Shown: positions 51,988 to 62,156 of the stretch, piece after piece | How the letters are laid out: each line of letters starts with the position of its first letter | How positions within the stretch are numbered: position 1 is the first letter of the stretch | From: RAM1 sp041905405 | Lineage (GTDB): Bacteria; Pseudomonadota; Gammaproteobacteria; Burkholderiales; Burkholderiaceae_C | DNA length: 64,000 nucleotides | Reading direction: 5' to 3' | Assembly: GCA_041905405.1 (NCBI GenBank) | Contig: JAYRLC010000020.1 | Span: 1-64,000, forward strand | Notes under the pieces: generated by a model | Database searches by the model: none | What the model saw: only the letters and a program-made list of their open reading frames with translations | What the model was told of the DNA's origin: nothing | Program-made: the position numbers and the translations under genes

Positions 51988-53484
51988 ATGTCCCGACTTT
52001 CGATCAAAACCTCCCGCCTCGTGCTGGCCATGGTGACCGCCGGCGTGATCGGTGGCGCGGGCGCCACGTTCGTGCAGACCCGCCACGGCCATGCGGCCGC
52101 TGCAACGCCTGCCACACCGCCGGCGGTCACGCAGCCGGTGGGTGCGCCGGCCAATGCCCCGGCACTGGCGCCCGTCGCGCTGCCGGACTTCTCGGCCATC
52201 ACCGAACGCTACGGTCCCGCCGTGGTGAACATCAGCGTGACCGGCACGACCAAGACCGCGGCGCGCGGCGATGCCGACGGCGGCGCATTGGCAGCTGACC
52301 CGTTCGCCGAGTTCTTCCGCCGCTTTGACGGCGGCGGCCGCGGCGCGCCGCGCGAAATGCCCATGCGCGGCCAGGGCTCGGGCTTCATCGTGAGCGCCGA
52401 CGGCACCATCCTGACCAATGCCCACGTAGTGCGTGACGCAAAAACCGTCACGGTCAAGCTGACCGACCGCCGCGAATACCGCGCCCAGGTGCTGGGCGCC
52501 GACCCGCGCACCGACGTGGCCGTGCTCAAGATCGACGCGCGCGACCTGCCCGTGGTGCGGCTGGGCAACCCGCGTGACCTGAAGGTCGGCGAATGGGTGG
52601 CCGCCATAGGCTCGCCCTACGGCCTGGAAAACACCGTGACGGTGGGCGTGGTCAGCGCCAAGGGCCGCACGCTGCCCGACGACAGCTACGTGCCCTTCAT
52701 CCAGACGGACGTGGCCGTGAACCCCGGCAACTCGGGCGGCCCGCTGTTCAACGCGCGCGGCGAGGTGGTGGGCATCAACTCGCAGATCTACAGCCAGACC
52801 GGCGGCTACCAGGGCCTGTCGTTCGCCATCCCGATCGACGTGGCCGGCAAGATCCGCGACCAGCTCGTGGCCAAGGGCCGGGTGGACCACGCGCTGCTGG
52901 GCGTGGCGGTGCAGCCGGTGAACCAGGCGCTGGCGCAGTCCTTCGGCCTGGCCAAGCCCGACGGCGCGCTGGTGGCCAGCGTGAGCCGCGGCAGCGCGGC
53001 CGAGCGCGCCGGCCTGCAGCCGGGCGATGTGATCCGCGGCATCAACGGCCAGACCATCGTGGGCTCGGGCGACCTGCCGGCCTTCATTGCGCTTGCGCAG
53101 CCTGGCGAAAAGGTGACGCTGGACGTCTGGCGCAAGGGCGCGCCCGTGACGCTGACCGCGCAGCTGGGCGGCGCCACGGACAAGACCGCCGCCGCCAGCC
53201 GGGCCGACGCCGCGCCGCAGGGCAAGCTGGGCCTGGCGCTGCGTCCCCTGCAGCCCGGTGAAAAGCGCCAGGCCGGCGTGGCCGACGGCCTGCTGGTGGA
53301 AGACGCCGGCGGCGCGGCCGCCGAGGCGGGGGTGGAGTCAGGCGACGTGCTGCTGGCCATCAACGGCACGCCGGCCACCAGCATCGAACAGGTGCGCTCG
53401 GTGGTGTCGCGGGCCGGCAAGTCGGTGGCACTGCTGATCCAGCGCGGCGAGGACCGGATCTTCGTGCCGGTGACGCTGGGCTGA
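51988..53484 (+). CDS. DegP-type periplasmic serine protease, second copy
   Basis: A protein of 498 residues. The N-terminal hydrophobic segment (about 10-28) is a signal peptide or anchor. The protease domain has His146 (TNAHVV), Asp176 (RTDVAV) and Ser249 (NPGNSGGPL), followed by two PDZ domains (about 285-375 and 400-495). It is a paralogue of mucD at the left end of the window but has a distinct Ala/Pro-rich N-terminus and linker. It lies downstream of the PmrAB-like pair with its own box, so it probably serves as a regulated envelope protease. Confidence 0.93.
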   Translation: MSRLSIKTSRLVLAMVTAGVIGGAGATFVQTRHGHAAAATPATPPAVTQPVGAPANAPALAPVALPDFSAITERYGPAVVNISVTGTTKTAARGDADGGALAADPFAEFFRRFDGGGRGAPREMPMRGQGSGFIVSADGTILTNAHVVRDAKTVTVKLTDRREYRAQVLGADPRTDVAVLKIDARDLPVVRLGNPRDLKVGEWVAAIGSPYGLENTVTVGVVSAKGRTLPDDSYVPFIQTDVAVNPGNSGGPLFNARGEVVGINSQIYSQTGGYQGLSFAIPIDVAGKIRDQLVAKGRVDHALLGVAVQPVNQALAQSFGLAKPDGALVASVSRGSAAERAGLQPGDVIRGINGQTIVGSGDLPAFIALAQPGEKVTLDVWRKGAPVTLTAQLGGATDKTAAASRADAAPQGKLGLALRPLQPGEKRQAGVADGLLVEDAGGAAAEAGVESGDVLLAINGTPATSIEQVRSVVSRAGKSVALLIQRGEDRIFVPVTLG

Positions 53485-53500
53485 GCGGGAACGGGCCGGA

Positions 53501-53932
53501 TCAGGAGAGCTGCCGCGACAGCTGGATCAGGCCCCAGACCAGCACGGCCAGCTGCAGAACGTTGACCATGAGGGCGGTGGCATGCACGCGGCGGAACTGC
53601 CGGATGGCGCCGTTGTGCTGCCCCTCGATCTGGCCGCCCAGGTGCAGCATGGCGGGCAGCATTCGCCGCTGCAGCAGGACCGCGACAGCGGCAATCACCG
53701 CCATGCCCAGCGCGAAGGACAGCCGCCCCCACAGCGCAAAGCTGGCGCACGCCCCGGCGGCCGCCCAGAACGCGGCGCGGTAGTAAATCTGGAAGAACCC
53801 GCGGATGAAGCGCGCGTCCAGCGGCACGTCATGCTTGAGGATCAGAAGCGGCAGGCCGCCCATCAGGAAATAGGCGGTGATGACCATGAGCGCGACCGTG
53901 AACACGATGGCGACGTAAAGGGCTGTCAGCAA
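53501..53932 (-). CDS. Small integral membrane protein
   Basis: About 143 residues with four hydrophobic segments (about 1-30, 52-68, 69-84, 116-138). The start is TTG at 53932 because GAGGAG lies 6 bp before it; no ATG occurs near. I do not recognise a family with certainty. It is convergent with the DegP-type gene and divergent from the alpha-2-macroglobulin gene. Nothing in the sequence shows its role. Confidence 0.65.
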   Translation of the reverse strand: MLTALYVAIVFTVALMVITAYFLMGGLPLLILKHDVPLDARFIRGFFQIYYRAAFWAAAGACASFALWGRLSFALGMAVIAAVAVLLQRRMLPAMLHLGGQIEGQHNGAIRQFRRVHATALMVNVLQLAVLVWGLIQLSRQLS

Positions 53933-54065
53933 GGGCGTCTCCTCACAACCGGGCTGGCCAGGCACTGGCGCGGCGCAACCGGTGGATACCGACGATACGC
54001 CAGGTTACGGGCCGGAGCAACCCAGCCGGAACGCGGTGCTACCCTCAGGACCAGGAGGGAAGTCC

Positions 54066-57000
54066 GTGGCCATGTTCACACCGCACACCGCCAGCAGCGC
54101 AGCGCCCGGCGCGCGCCGATTTGTCACCGCGCTGCTTCTGGCATCGGCCCTGCCGGCCCAGGCCCTGCAGATCACCAGCCTGAGCCCCCAGGGCGACGCT
54201 GCGCGCGTACGGCAGGTCGTCGCCAAGTTTGACGAAGCCGCCGTCAACTTTGGAGACCCCAAGGCCCCGGCCCCGCTGCAGCTGAACTGCAGCGACGCCC
54301 AGGCCACCCAGGGCACCGGCCGCTGGACGAACGAGAAGGAATGGGTCTTTGACTTCAGCAACGACTTGCCGCCGGGCGTGCGCTGCGCGGTGCAGGTGCG
54401 CGCGGGGTTCGAATCGCCCAAGGGCGCAACGCTGGCCGCCCGGACCTGGGCGTTCAACACGGGCGGCCCGTTCGTGCAGTCGGTGCGGCCCGGCACCTAC
54501 CAGCGCATCGACGAAGAGCAGTTCTTCGCCCTGCAGCTGAACGGCCCCGCCACCGCCGCCAGCGTGCAGGCCAACATGTGGTGCGCGGTCGAAGGCCTGG
54601 GCGAACGCGTGCCGGTGCGCCTGATCGACGGCGACGGCCGCGTCGCGCTGCTCAAGGCCTATGGCTGGGACAAGGCCGCCACGGCCGACCCGCAGCGCTA
54701 CGTCACGCTCACCTGCAACCGGCGCATGACCCCGGCCGCCAAAATCCAGCTCGTCTACGGCAAGGGCGTTGCCACGCCCAGCGGCGTGGCCAATGCAACC
54801 GAGCGGCGCTTCAACTTCCAGGTGCGCGAGCCGTTCGCGGCCAGCTTCAGCTGCGAGCGCGAGAACGCGCAGGCGGCCTGCCTGCCGATCCGGCCCATGC
54901 AGCTCAGCTTCAACGCGCCGGTGGCGCGCAAGCTGGCCGAGGCCATCCGCCTGAAAGGAAAGGACACGCTCAAGCCCGTGATCGACGAAGGCAGCGCCGC
55001 CGACGGCGACGCCGTGGTCAACGGCGTCACCTTCAAGCCGCCATTCCCCGAAAAGGCGCAGTTCACACTGGAGCTGCCGCCGGGCTTCAAGGACGCGTCG
55101 GGCCGCACGCTGCGCAACGCGGACAACTTCCCGCTCAAGCTCGCCACGGGCGACATGCCGCCGCTGGCCAAGTTCGCGGCGTCGCCGTTCGGCATCGTCG
55201 AGCGCTTTGCCGAACCGGACGGCGTGCCCCTGCTGCCCGTGACCGTGCGCAAGGTGGAGGCGCCGCTGAACGCCACGGCACTCTCGCCGGGCAAGGTCAG
55301 CACCGTGCAGCCGCGGGCCGACGCGGACATCATTGCCTGGTTCCTGAAGGTGGGCCGCTACGACGGTTTCTTTGCATCACGCAAGCTCGCAGCGCAGGAC
55401 ATCAAGGGTCCCTTGCCCAAGGTGCTGGACCCCGACCAGAAAGACTCCGTGCAGTCGCGCATGGTGTCGCTGCTGGCCGGCCAGGCCGGCGTGCGCACGC
55501 TGGACATACCCAAGCCCGTGTCCAGCGACCCGCGTCCGTTCGAGGTCGTGGGCATCCCGCTCACGCCGGGCTTTCATGTGGTGGAGATCGCGTCACCCAT
55601 GCTGGGCACCGCCCTGCTGGACGAACGCCACGGCAGCCCGCGAACCATGTACGTGCGCACCACGGCGCTGGTCACCAATCTGGGCGTTCATTTCAAGCTG
55701 GGCCGCGAAAACTCGCTGGCCTGGGTCACCACGCTGGACAAGGGCCAGCCCGTCCCCAATGCGCGCGTGCGCGTGTCCGACTGCAGCGGCCACGAGGTGG
55801 CCACCGGCAGCACCGACGCGCGCGGCGTTGCCAGCCTGCAGGGCATTTCGCCCGACGCGCCGGCCTGCCGCAACGCCCAGGACGGCTACCGCAGCGCCTA
55901 TTTCGTGAGCGCCCGCGCCACCGATGCCAAGGGCGTGGAGGAACTGGCCTTCACCTTCAGCGACTGGACGCGCGGCATCGAGTCCTGGCGCTTCAACGTG
56001 CCCACCAGCAGCACGGTCAACCCCGACCAGCGCGCCCACACGGTCTTTGACCGTACGCTGTTGCGCGCGGGCGAGACGGTGCACATGAAGCACCTGATCC
56101 GCACCGAAACACGCAACGGCTTCGGCCTGCCGGCCACGCCGCCGGCCACGCTGGCGATCACGCACGTGGGCACGGGCCAGAAGGTCACGCAGCCGCTGGC
56201 CTGGCGCAAGACGCCGGGCGGCGGCCTGTCGGCCGAAAGCGAATTCCAGGTGCCACCGGGTGCCAAGCTCGGCCTGTACGACGTGGAGCTGCGCGAGGCA
56301 GCCGCCGATTCGAACCGCGGCGGCGTGGTGCTGGGCACGGGCCAGTTCCGCGTGGAAGAGTTCCGCCTGCCGGTGTTCGAGGGCCGCATCGCGCCCGCAT
56401 CGAAAGATGCATTGGTCAATGCCGGCGCGGTCCCCACGGCGCTGCAGGTGGGCTACGTGTCGGGCGGGCCGGCCAGCGGCCTGCCGGTGCGCGTGTCGGC
56501 GCTGGTGCGCAACCGCATCCCGTCGTTTGCCGACCACGATGCGTTCAGCTTCAACCCGCCACGCCGCCAGCGCCCCGCAACGGGGAGCGATGACGAGGAA
56601 GCCACCGCCGGCGAAGACCAGCGCGTGGTGGCCGACAAGCTGCCGCTCACGCTGGACCGCAACGGCGCGGGGCAGATCACCATCGACAAACTGCCACCGT
56701 CGCGCCTGCCGCGTGACCTGATCATGGAGGCGAGCTACGCCGACCCCAATGGCGAAATCCAGACGCTGCGCCACGTGGCCACGCTGTGGCCCGCGGGCGT
56801 GGTGGCCGGCATCAGGACCGAAGGCTGGGTGTCGGCCAGCCAGAAGCTGCGCTTCCAGGCGCTGGCGCTGGACCTGGCCGGCAAGCCCGCAGCCGGCGTG
56901 CCGCTGTCGGTCAAGGCCGTGGCGCGCGTCGTGACCACCAGCCGCAAGCGCATGGTCGGCGGCTTCTACAGCTACGACAACAAGACCGAATTCAAGGACC

Positions 57001-59969
57001 TGGGCGAAGTCTGCAGCGGCCAGAGCGATTCGCGCGGCCTGCTGCTGTGCGAAACCAGACTGGACCAGGCCGGCGAAGTCGAGCTGGTCGTGACCGCGCG
57101 CGACGGCAAGGGCAACAGCATCGACGCCGCGTCGTCGGTCTGGGTCACGCGCCAGGGCGAGCTGTGGTTCGGCGGCGAGGACCATGACCGCATGGACGTT
57201 CTGCCGGAAAAGAAGGCCTACAACCCAGGCGAAACGGCCAAGCTGCAGGTGCGCATGCCGTTCCGCTTTGCCACGGCGCTGGTCGCGGTGGAGCGTGAAG
57301 GCATCGTCGACACGCAGGTCGTGCAGCTCAACGGCCAGGACCCGACCATCCACCTGCAGGTCAAGGACGGCTGGGGGCCCAACGTCTACGTCAGCGTGCT
57401 GGCGCTGCGCGGGCGGCTGCGCGAAGTGCCGTGGTACAGCTTCTTTACCTGGGGCTTCAAGGCGCCGCGCGAATGGTGGACGGCCTTCTGGTACGAAGGC
57501 CGCGAATACGTCGCGCCCACGGCCATGGTGGACCTGAGCAAGCCAGCCTACCGCCTGGGCCTGGCAGAGATCCGCGTGGGCACGCAGGCCCACCAGCTTG
57601 CCGTGAGCGTAAAAGCCGACAAGGACAGCTACCCCGTGCGCGGCACCGCCACCGTGACCATCAGCGCCAGATTGCCGAACGGCCAGCCCGCCGCCAATGC
57701 CGAGGTCGCGCTGGCCGCCGTGGACCAGGCGCTGCTGGAGCTGATGCCCAACACGAGCTGGAACTTGATGGACGCCATGCTGCAGCGCCGCGCCTGGGGT
57801 GTGGAGACATCGACCGCGCAGATGGAAATCATCGGCCGGCGCCACTACGGCCGCAAGGCGCTGCCCGCGGGCGGCGGCGGCGGCAAGAGCCCCACGCGCG
57901 AACTGCTGGACACGCTGCTGGTGTGGAACCCGCGCGTGGTGCTGGACGCGCAGGGTCAGGCGGTGGTGAAGGTGCCGCTGAACGACGCGCTCACAAGCTT
58001 TCGCATCGTGGCCGTGGCCGACGCGGCGCTGGGCCTGTTCGGCACGGGGCAGACCACCATCCGCGCCACGCAGGACCTGCAAATCATCAGCGGCCTGCCG
58101 CCGCTGGTGCGCGAGGACGACCAGTTCCGCGCGCAGTTCACGCTGCGCAACACCACGCCGCGCGCGATGAAGGTCGAGGTCAAACCCCGCGCCACCCTGC
58201 TGGATCTGCCCGCGCAGACGCTGGACATTCCGCCCGGCGAGGCGCGCGAGGCGGCCTGGAACGTCACGGCGCCGGTGCAGTTGGCCTTCACGCGGGCCGA
58301 AGCCATCCTCTGGGAGATCGAGGCGCGCGACACCGCCGGCGGCGCGCGCGACGCCGTCAAGGCCAGCCAGCGCATCGTCCCCGCCGTGCCGCTGACCGTG
58401 CAGCAGGCCACGCTGGTGCAGCTGGACGGCGCACTGACGCTGGACGCCGCGCCGCCAGCCGACGCGATCAGGACCGGCGGCGTGCCCCGCGGCGGGCTCA
58501 AGCTGTCGCTGCAACCCCGGCTTGCCGACGGCATGCCCGGCGTGCGCGACTGGTTCCTGAACTATCCCTTCGCCTGCCTGGAGCAAAAGACCAGCAAGGC
58601 CGTAGGCCTGCGCGATGCGAAGCTGTGGCAGACCGTGGTGTCGCAACTGCCCACCTACCTGGACAGCGACGGGCTGGCCAGCTATTTCCCGCCACGCGAA
58701 GGCGACGCCAGCCGCGGCAGTGACGTGCTGACGGCGTACCTGCTGGCGGCCAGCCACGAGGCAGCGGGCGTCAACCCCGCGTTCGCGCTGCCCGATGGCG
58801 CCCGCGCGCCCATGGAGCGCGGGCTGATCGCGTTTGTCGAAGGGCGCATCCAGCGCGAGTTCTGGTCGCCCCGCAAGGACCTGGACGTGCGCAAGCTCGC
58901 CGCGCTGGAGGCACTGGCGCGCTACGGCAAGGCGCAGGGCCGCATGCTGGGCAGCATCACCATCGCGCCCAACCAGTGGCCCACGCACGCGGTGATCGAC
59001 TGGCTGAACATCCTGAAGCGCGTGGCCGACGTGCCGCAGCGCGAGCAGCGCACGGCCGAGGCGTTGCAGGTGCTGCGTGCGCGCCTGTCCTACCAGGGCA
59101 CCAGGCTCGTGTTCAGCACCGAGCGGGACGACTACTGGTGGTGGCTCATGCAGAACGGCGACGTGAACACCGCGCGCCTGCTGCTGGCCGTGATGGACGA
59201 CCCTGCGTGGAAAGACGACGTCGGCCGGCTGGCCAGCGGGTTCATCGCGCGCCAGCAGCGCGGCGCCTGGGCCACCACCACGGCTAACCTGTGGGGCGGG
59301 CTGGCGGTGGAGAAGTTCTCGGCCCGGTTCGAGTCCACGCCCGTGACGGGCAGCACGCGCGCCACGCTGGGCACCGCCACCGCCACGGTGGACTGGCGCC
59401 AGCCGCGCCCCGCGCCGGTCGCGCTGCCCTGGAGCGGCGCGGCGAAAGAGACACTGGCCGCCACGCAGCAGGGCACGGGCAAGCCGTGGCTCACGCTGCA
59501 GTCGCTGGCGGCGATCGACCTGAAAACGCCGCTCAGCGCGGGCTACCAGATCCGCAAGACAGTGGCCCCCGTGGAGCAAGCCGTGCCCGGCAAGTACAGC
59601 CGCGGCGATGTGCTGCGCGTGACGATCGAAGTCAACGCCAGCGCCGACATGACCTGGGTGGTCATCAGTGACCCGGTGCCCGGCGGCGCAACCATCCTGG
59701 GCAGCGGCCTGGGTCGCGACTCGCAGATCGCCACACAGGGCGAAAAACGCAGCGGTGCAGGCTGGCCCGCGTTCGAGGAGCGCAGCTTCCAGGCGTTTCG
59801 CTCCTACTACGAGTTCCTGCCCAAAGGCACGGTCAAGATGGAGTACACGCTGCGCCTGAACAACGTGGGCGACTTCGCGCTGCCGCCCAGCCGCGTGGAG
59901 GCGATGTACGCACCCGAGATGTTCGGCGAAGCGCCCAACGCCCGCATGAAGGTGGAGGCCGGGCGGTGA
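54066..59969 (+). CDS. Bacterial alpha-2-macroglobulin (thioester type)
   Basis: A very large exported protein of about 1967 residues. The start is GTG at 54066 with AGGAGG 7 bp upstream; the ATG two codons later is the alternative. A signal peptide (about 17-38, ending ALPAQA) has no lipobox, so the protein is periplasmic rather than a lipoprotein like E. coli YfhM. Repeated MG beta-sandwich domains fill the first 1100 residues. The thioester motif CLEQ (Cys1504, YPFACLEQ) and the following alpha-helical TED and receptor-type domain are present. Such proteins trap attacking proteases. It overlaps pbpC by GTGA. E. coli YfhM has about 1650 residues; this one is longer. Confidence 0.92.
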   Translation: MAMFTPHTASSAAPGARRFVTALLLASALPAQALQITSLSPQGDAARVRQVVAKFDEAAVNFGDPKAPAPLQLNCSDAQATQGTGRWTNEKEWVFDFSNDLPPGVRCAVQVRAGFESPKGATLAARTWAFNTGGPFVQSVRPGTYQRIDEEQFFALQLNGPATAASVQANMWCAVEGLGERVPVRLIDGDGRVALLKAYGWDKAATADPQRYVTLTCNRRMTPAAKIQLVYGKGVATPSGVANATERRFNFQVREPFAASFSCERENAQAACLPIRPMQLSFNAPVARKLAEAIRLKGKDTLKPVIDEGSAADGDAVVNGVTFKPPFPEKAQFTLELPPGFKDASGRTLRNADNFPLKLATGDMPPLAKFAASPFGIVERFAEPDGVPLLPVTVRKVEAPLNATALSPGKVSTVQPRADADIIAWFLKVGRYDGFFASRKLAAQDIKGPLPKVLDPDQKDSVQSRMVSLLAGQAGVRTLDIPKPVSSDPRPFEVVGIPLTPGFHVVEIASPMLGTALLDERHGSPRTMYVRTTALVTNLGVHFKLGRENSLAWVTTLDKGQPVPNARVRVSDCSGHEVATGSTDARGVASLQGISPDAPACRNAQDGYRSAYFVSARATDAKGVEELAFTFSDWTRGIESWRFNVPTSSTVNPDQRAHTVFDRTLLRAGETVHMKHLIRTETRNGFGLPATPPATLAITHVGTGQKVTQPLAWRKTPGGGLSAESEFQVPPGAKLGLYDVELREAAADSNRGGVVLGTGQFRVEEFRLPVFEGRIAPASKDALVNAGAVPTALQVGYVSGGPASGLPVRVSALVRNRIPSFADHDAFSFNPPRRQRPATGSDDEEATAGEDQRVVADKLPLTLDRNGAGQITIDKLPPSRLPRDLIMEASYADPNGEIQTLRHVATLWPAGVVAGIRTEGWVSASQKLRFQALALDLAGKPAAGVPLSVKAVARVVTTSRKRMVGGFYSYDNKTEFKDLGEVCSGQSDSRGLLLCETRLDQAGEVELVVTARDGKGNSIDAASSVWVTRQGELWFGGEDHDRMDVLPEKKAYNPGETAKLQVRMPFRFATALVAVEREGIVDTQVVQLNGQDPTIHLQVKDGWGPNVYVSVLALRGRLREVPWYSFFTWGFKAPREWWTAFWYEGREYVAPTAMVDLSKPAYRLGLAEIRVGTQAHQLAVSVKADKDSYPVRGTATVTISARLPNGQPAANAEVALAAVDQALLELMPNTSWNLMDAMLQRRAWGVETSTAQMEIIGRRHYGRKALPAGGGGGKSPTRELLDTLLVWNPRVVLDAQGQAVVKVPLNDALTSFRIVAVADAALGLFGTGQTTIRATQDLQIISGLPPLVREDDQFRAQFTLRNTTPRAMKVEVKPRATLLDLPAQTLDIPPGEAREAAWNVTAPVQLAFTRAEAILWEIEARDTAGGARDAVKASQRIVPAVPLTVQQATLVQLDGALTLDAAPPADAIRTGGVPRGGLKLSLQPRLADGMPGVRDWFLNYPFACLEQKTSKAVGLRDAKLWQTVVSQLPTYLDSDGLASYFPPREGDASRGSDVLTAYLLAASHEAAGVNPAFALPDGARAPMERGLIAFVEGRIQREFWSPRKDLDVRKLAALEALARYGKAQGRMLGSITIAPNQWPTHAVIDWLNILKRVADVPQREQRTAEALQVLRARLSYQGTRLVFSTERDDYWWWLMQNGDVNTARLLLAVMDDPAWKDDVGRLASGFIARQQRGAWATTTANLWGGLAVEKFSARFESTPVTGSTRATLGTATATVDWRQPRPAPVALPWSGAAKETLAATQQGTGKPWLTLQSLAAIDLKTPLSAGYQIRKTVAPVEQAVPGKYSRGDVLRVTIEVNASADMTWVVISDPVPGGATILGSGLGRDSQIATQGEKRSGAGWPAFEERSFQAFRSYYEFLPKGTVKMEYTLRLNNVGDFALPPSRVEAMYAPEMFGEAPNARMKVEAGR

Positions 59970-62140
59970 AGCGGCAAGCCATCGCCCCAGAACAGCCTGT
60001 CACCCCGGGCTCGACCCGGGGTCCATGGCGCCGCGCCCTCGCAGCGCTGCTGCTGGCAGCAACCGCCACCGGCGCACAGGCCTTGCCGTCGTTCGACGAC
60101 GTGCGCCGCCAGCACCGCCCGTCCGACAGCGTGCTGCTGGACCGCGACGGCGAGGTCATCCACCGCCTGCGCACCGACGCCACGGTGCGGCGCGGTGAAT
60201 GGGTGGCGCTGGCCGAGATGTCGCCCGCGCTGCGCACGGCCATCGTGCTGAGCGAGGACAAACGCTTCTACGAGCACAGCGGCGTGGACTGGCGCGCCGC
60301 GTCGGCCGCCGCCTGGGCCAACCTGTGGAACACGCGCACGCGCGGCGCGTCCACCCTGAGCATGCAGCTGGCCGGCCTGCTGGACGATGACTGGGCGCGC
60401 GGCGCCGGCGGGCGCAACGTGCTGCAAAAGGCCGGCCAGACCGTGGCGGCGCAGGTGCTGGACCGCCGCTGGCGCAAGGACCAGATCCTGGAGGCGTACC
60501 TGAACCTCGTGCCGTTCCGCGGCGAGCTGGTGGGCATCGATGCGCTCAGCCGCACGCTGTTCGGCAAGGCCGCGCACGGCCTGGACGAGCGCGAGGCGGC
60601 GATTGCCGCCGCGCTGGTGCGCGCGCCCAACGCCGGTCCGCGCGCTGTGGCGCAACGCGCCTGCGGCGTGCTCAAGGCCGTGCAGCCCGCCACCACCGGG
60701 CAGGACTGCGACGGCCTGGACCTGTACGCCACCGGCGCGCTGCAGCGCCGCGCGTTCGACGCGAGCGAGGGCATCGCGCCGCACGCCGCGCGCCGGCTGC
60801 TCACCGGCCAGAGCGCGCGGGTGCGCTCCACGCTGCGCGCGCCGCTGCAGCGCCTGGCGCTGCACACGCTGCAGGCGCAGCTGCGCGAACTGCAGGGCCG
60901 CAACGTCGAGGACGGTGCCGTCGTCGTGCTGGACAACGCCACGGGTGATGTGCTGGCCTGGGTCGGTTCGTCGGGCGCGCTCAGCCGCGCGGCCGAGGTC
61001 GACGGCGTGACGGCGCCGCGCCAGGCCGGCTCCACGCTCAAGCCGTTCCTGTATGCGCAGGCGATTGCCGAGCGCCGGCTCACGGCCGCGTCGCTGCTGG
61101 AAGACGCGCCCACCCACATCCCTACCGCCAGCGGCCTGTACATCCCGCAGAACTACGACCGCCAGTTCAAGGGCTGGGTGTCGGCACGCACGGCCCTGGG
61201 CGCGTCGCTGAACGTGCCGGCCGTGCGCACACTGGTCATGGTGTCGCCCGATGCGTTCGCGCGCCAGCTTGCAGGCACCGGGCTGCGGCTGAAAGAGAGC
61301 GGCGACTGGTACGGCTTCAGCCTGGCGCTGGGCAGCGCCGAGGTGACGCTGCTGGATCTGGCCAACGCCTACCGCACGCTGGCCAACGGCGGGCGCGCCA
61401 GCGACACACGGCTGGCGCCGGGCGCCGCGCCCCGGTTCACGCAGGGCCTGGACGCGCGCGCCGCGTTCATTGCCACCGACATGCTGGCCGACCCCAACGC
61501 GCGCGCGCGAACCTTTGGCACCGACAGCATCCTGGCCACGCGGTTCTGGACGGCCGTGAAAACCGGCACCAGCAAGGACATGCGCGACAACTGGGCCGTG
61601 GGCTTCAGCAGCCGCTACACCGTCGGCGTCTGGGTGGGCAATGCCCGCGGCGCGGCCATGCACGACGTGAGCGGCACCAGCGGCGCCGCGCCGGTGTGGG
61701 CCGCCGTCATGCGCCACCTGCATGCGCGCGAGCCCAGCCACGCGCCCCGGCCGCCGGCTGGCGTGGTGGCGCAGCGCGTGGACTTCGGCGCGGTGGAGGC
61801 GGCGCGCAGCGAATGGTTCATCGTCGGCACGCAGCAAAGCCGCATGGCGCTGGACAGCACAGCGCCCGCGGTCCAGTCACCGCGCATCGTGTCGCCCAGC
61901 GACGGCACCATCATCGCGCTGGACCCGGACATTCCGCCGCAGCGCCAGCGCCTGTCGCTGGCAGCCCATGGCCACGCCGTCCGCTGGCTTGTCGATGGCA
62001 GGGAGTTCGCCCGCGGCGCCCAGGCGCAGTGGCTCCCCTGGCCGGGGCGTCACCGGCTGCAGCTGGCCGATACCGCCGGCAGAGTGGTGGACGAGGTACG
62101 GGTCGAAGTACGCGGCGCGGGCCTCAAGCCGGTGCCCTGA
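59966..62140 (+). CDS. pbpC: Penicillin-binding protein 1C
   Basis: A peptidoglycan glycosyltransferase-transpeptidase of 724 residues. The GT51 domain shows the catalytic Glu in EDKRFYEHSG (near 97) and the RGASTLSMQLA segment. The transpeptidase domain has the SxxK motif (GSTLKPFLY, near 356) and KTGTS (near 532). The C-terminal BiPBP_C domain (about 640-720) is specific to PBP1C. The start is GTG overlapping the alpha-2-macroglobulin stop codon. The pair is conserved: one traps proteases that breach the envelope, the other may repair peptidoglycan. Confidence 0.95.
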   Translation: MKRQAIAPEQPVTPGSTRGPWRRALAALLLAATATGAQALPSFDDVRRQHRPSDSVLLDRDGEVIHRLRTDATVRRGEWVALAEMSPALRTAIVLSEDKRFYEHSGVDWRAASAAAWANLWNTRTRGASTLSMQLAGLLDDDWARGAGGRNVLQKAGQTVAAQVLDRRWRKDQILEAYLNLVPFRGELVGIDALSRTLFGKAAHGLDEREAAIAAALVRAPNAGPRAVAQRACGVLKAVQPATTGQDCDGLDLYATGALQRRAFDASEGIAPHAARRLLTGQSARVRSTLRAPLQRLALHTLQAQLRELQGRNVEDGAVVVLDNATGDVLAWVGSSGALSRAAEVDGVTAPRQAGSTLKPFLYAQAIAERRLTAASLLEDAPTHIPTASGLYIPQNYDRQFKGWVSARTALGASLNVPAVRTLVMVSPDAFARQLAGTGLRLKESGDWYGFSLALGSAEVTLLDLANAYRTLANGGRASDTRLAPGAAPRFTQGLDARAAFIATDMLADPNARARTFGTDSILATRFWTAVKTGTSKDMRDNWAVGFSSRYTVGVWVGNARGAAMHDVSGTSGAAPVWAAVMRHLHAREPSHAPRPPAGVVAQRVDFGAVEAARSEWFIVGTQQSRMALDSTAPAVQSPRIVSPSDGTIIALDPDIPPQRQRLSLAAHGHAVRWLVDGREFARGAQAQWLPWPGRHRLQLADTAGRVVDEVRVEVRGAGLKPVP

Positions 62141-62156
62141 CGCGCACAATCGGCGC

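Noticed and set aside
55593..59579. A 1300-codon open frame antisense to the macroglobulin gene
   Set aside because: Same shadow-frame composition; the sense strand has the thioester motif and signal peptide.
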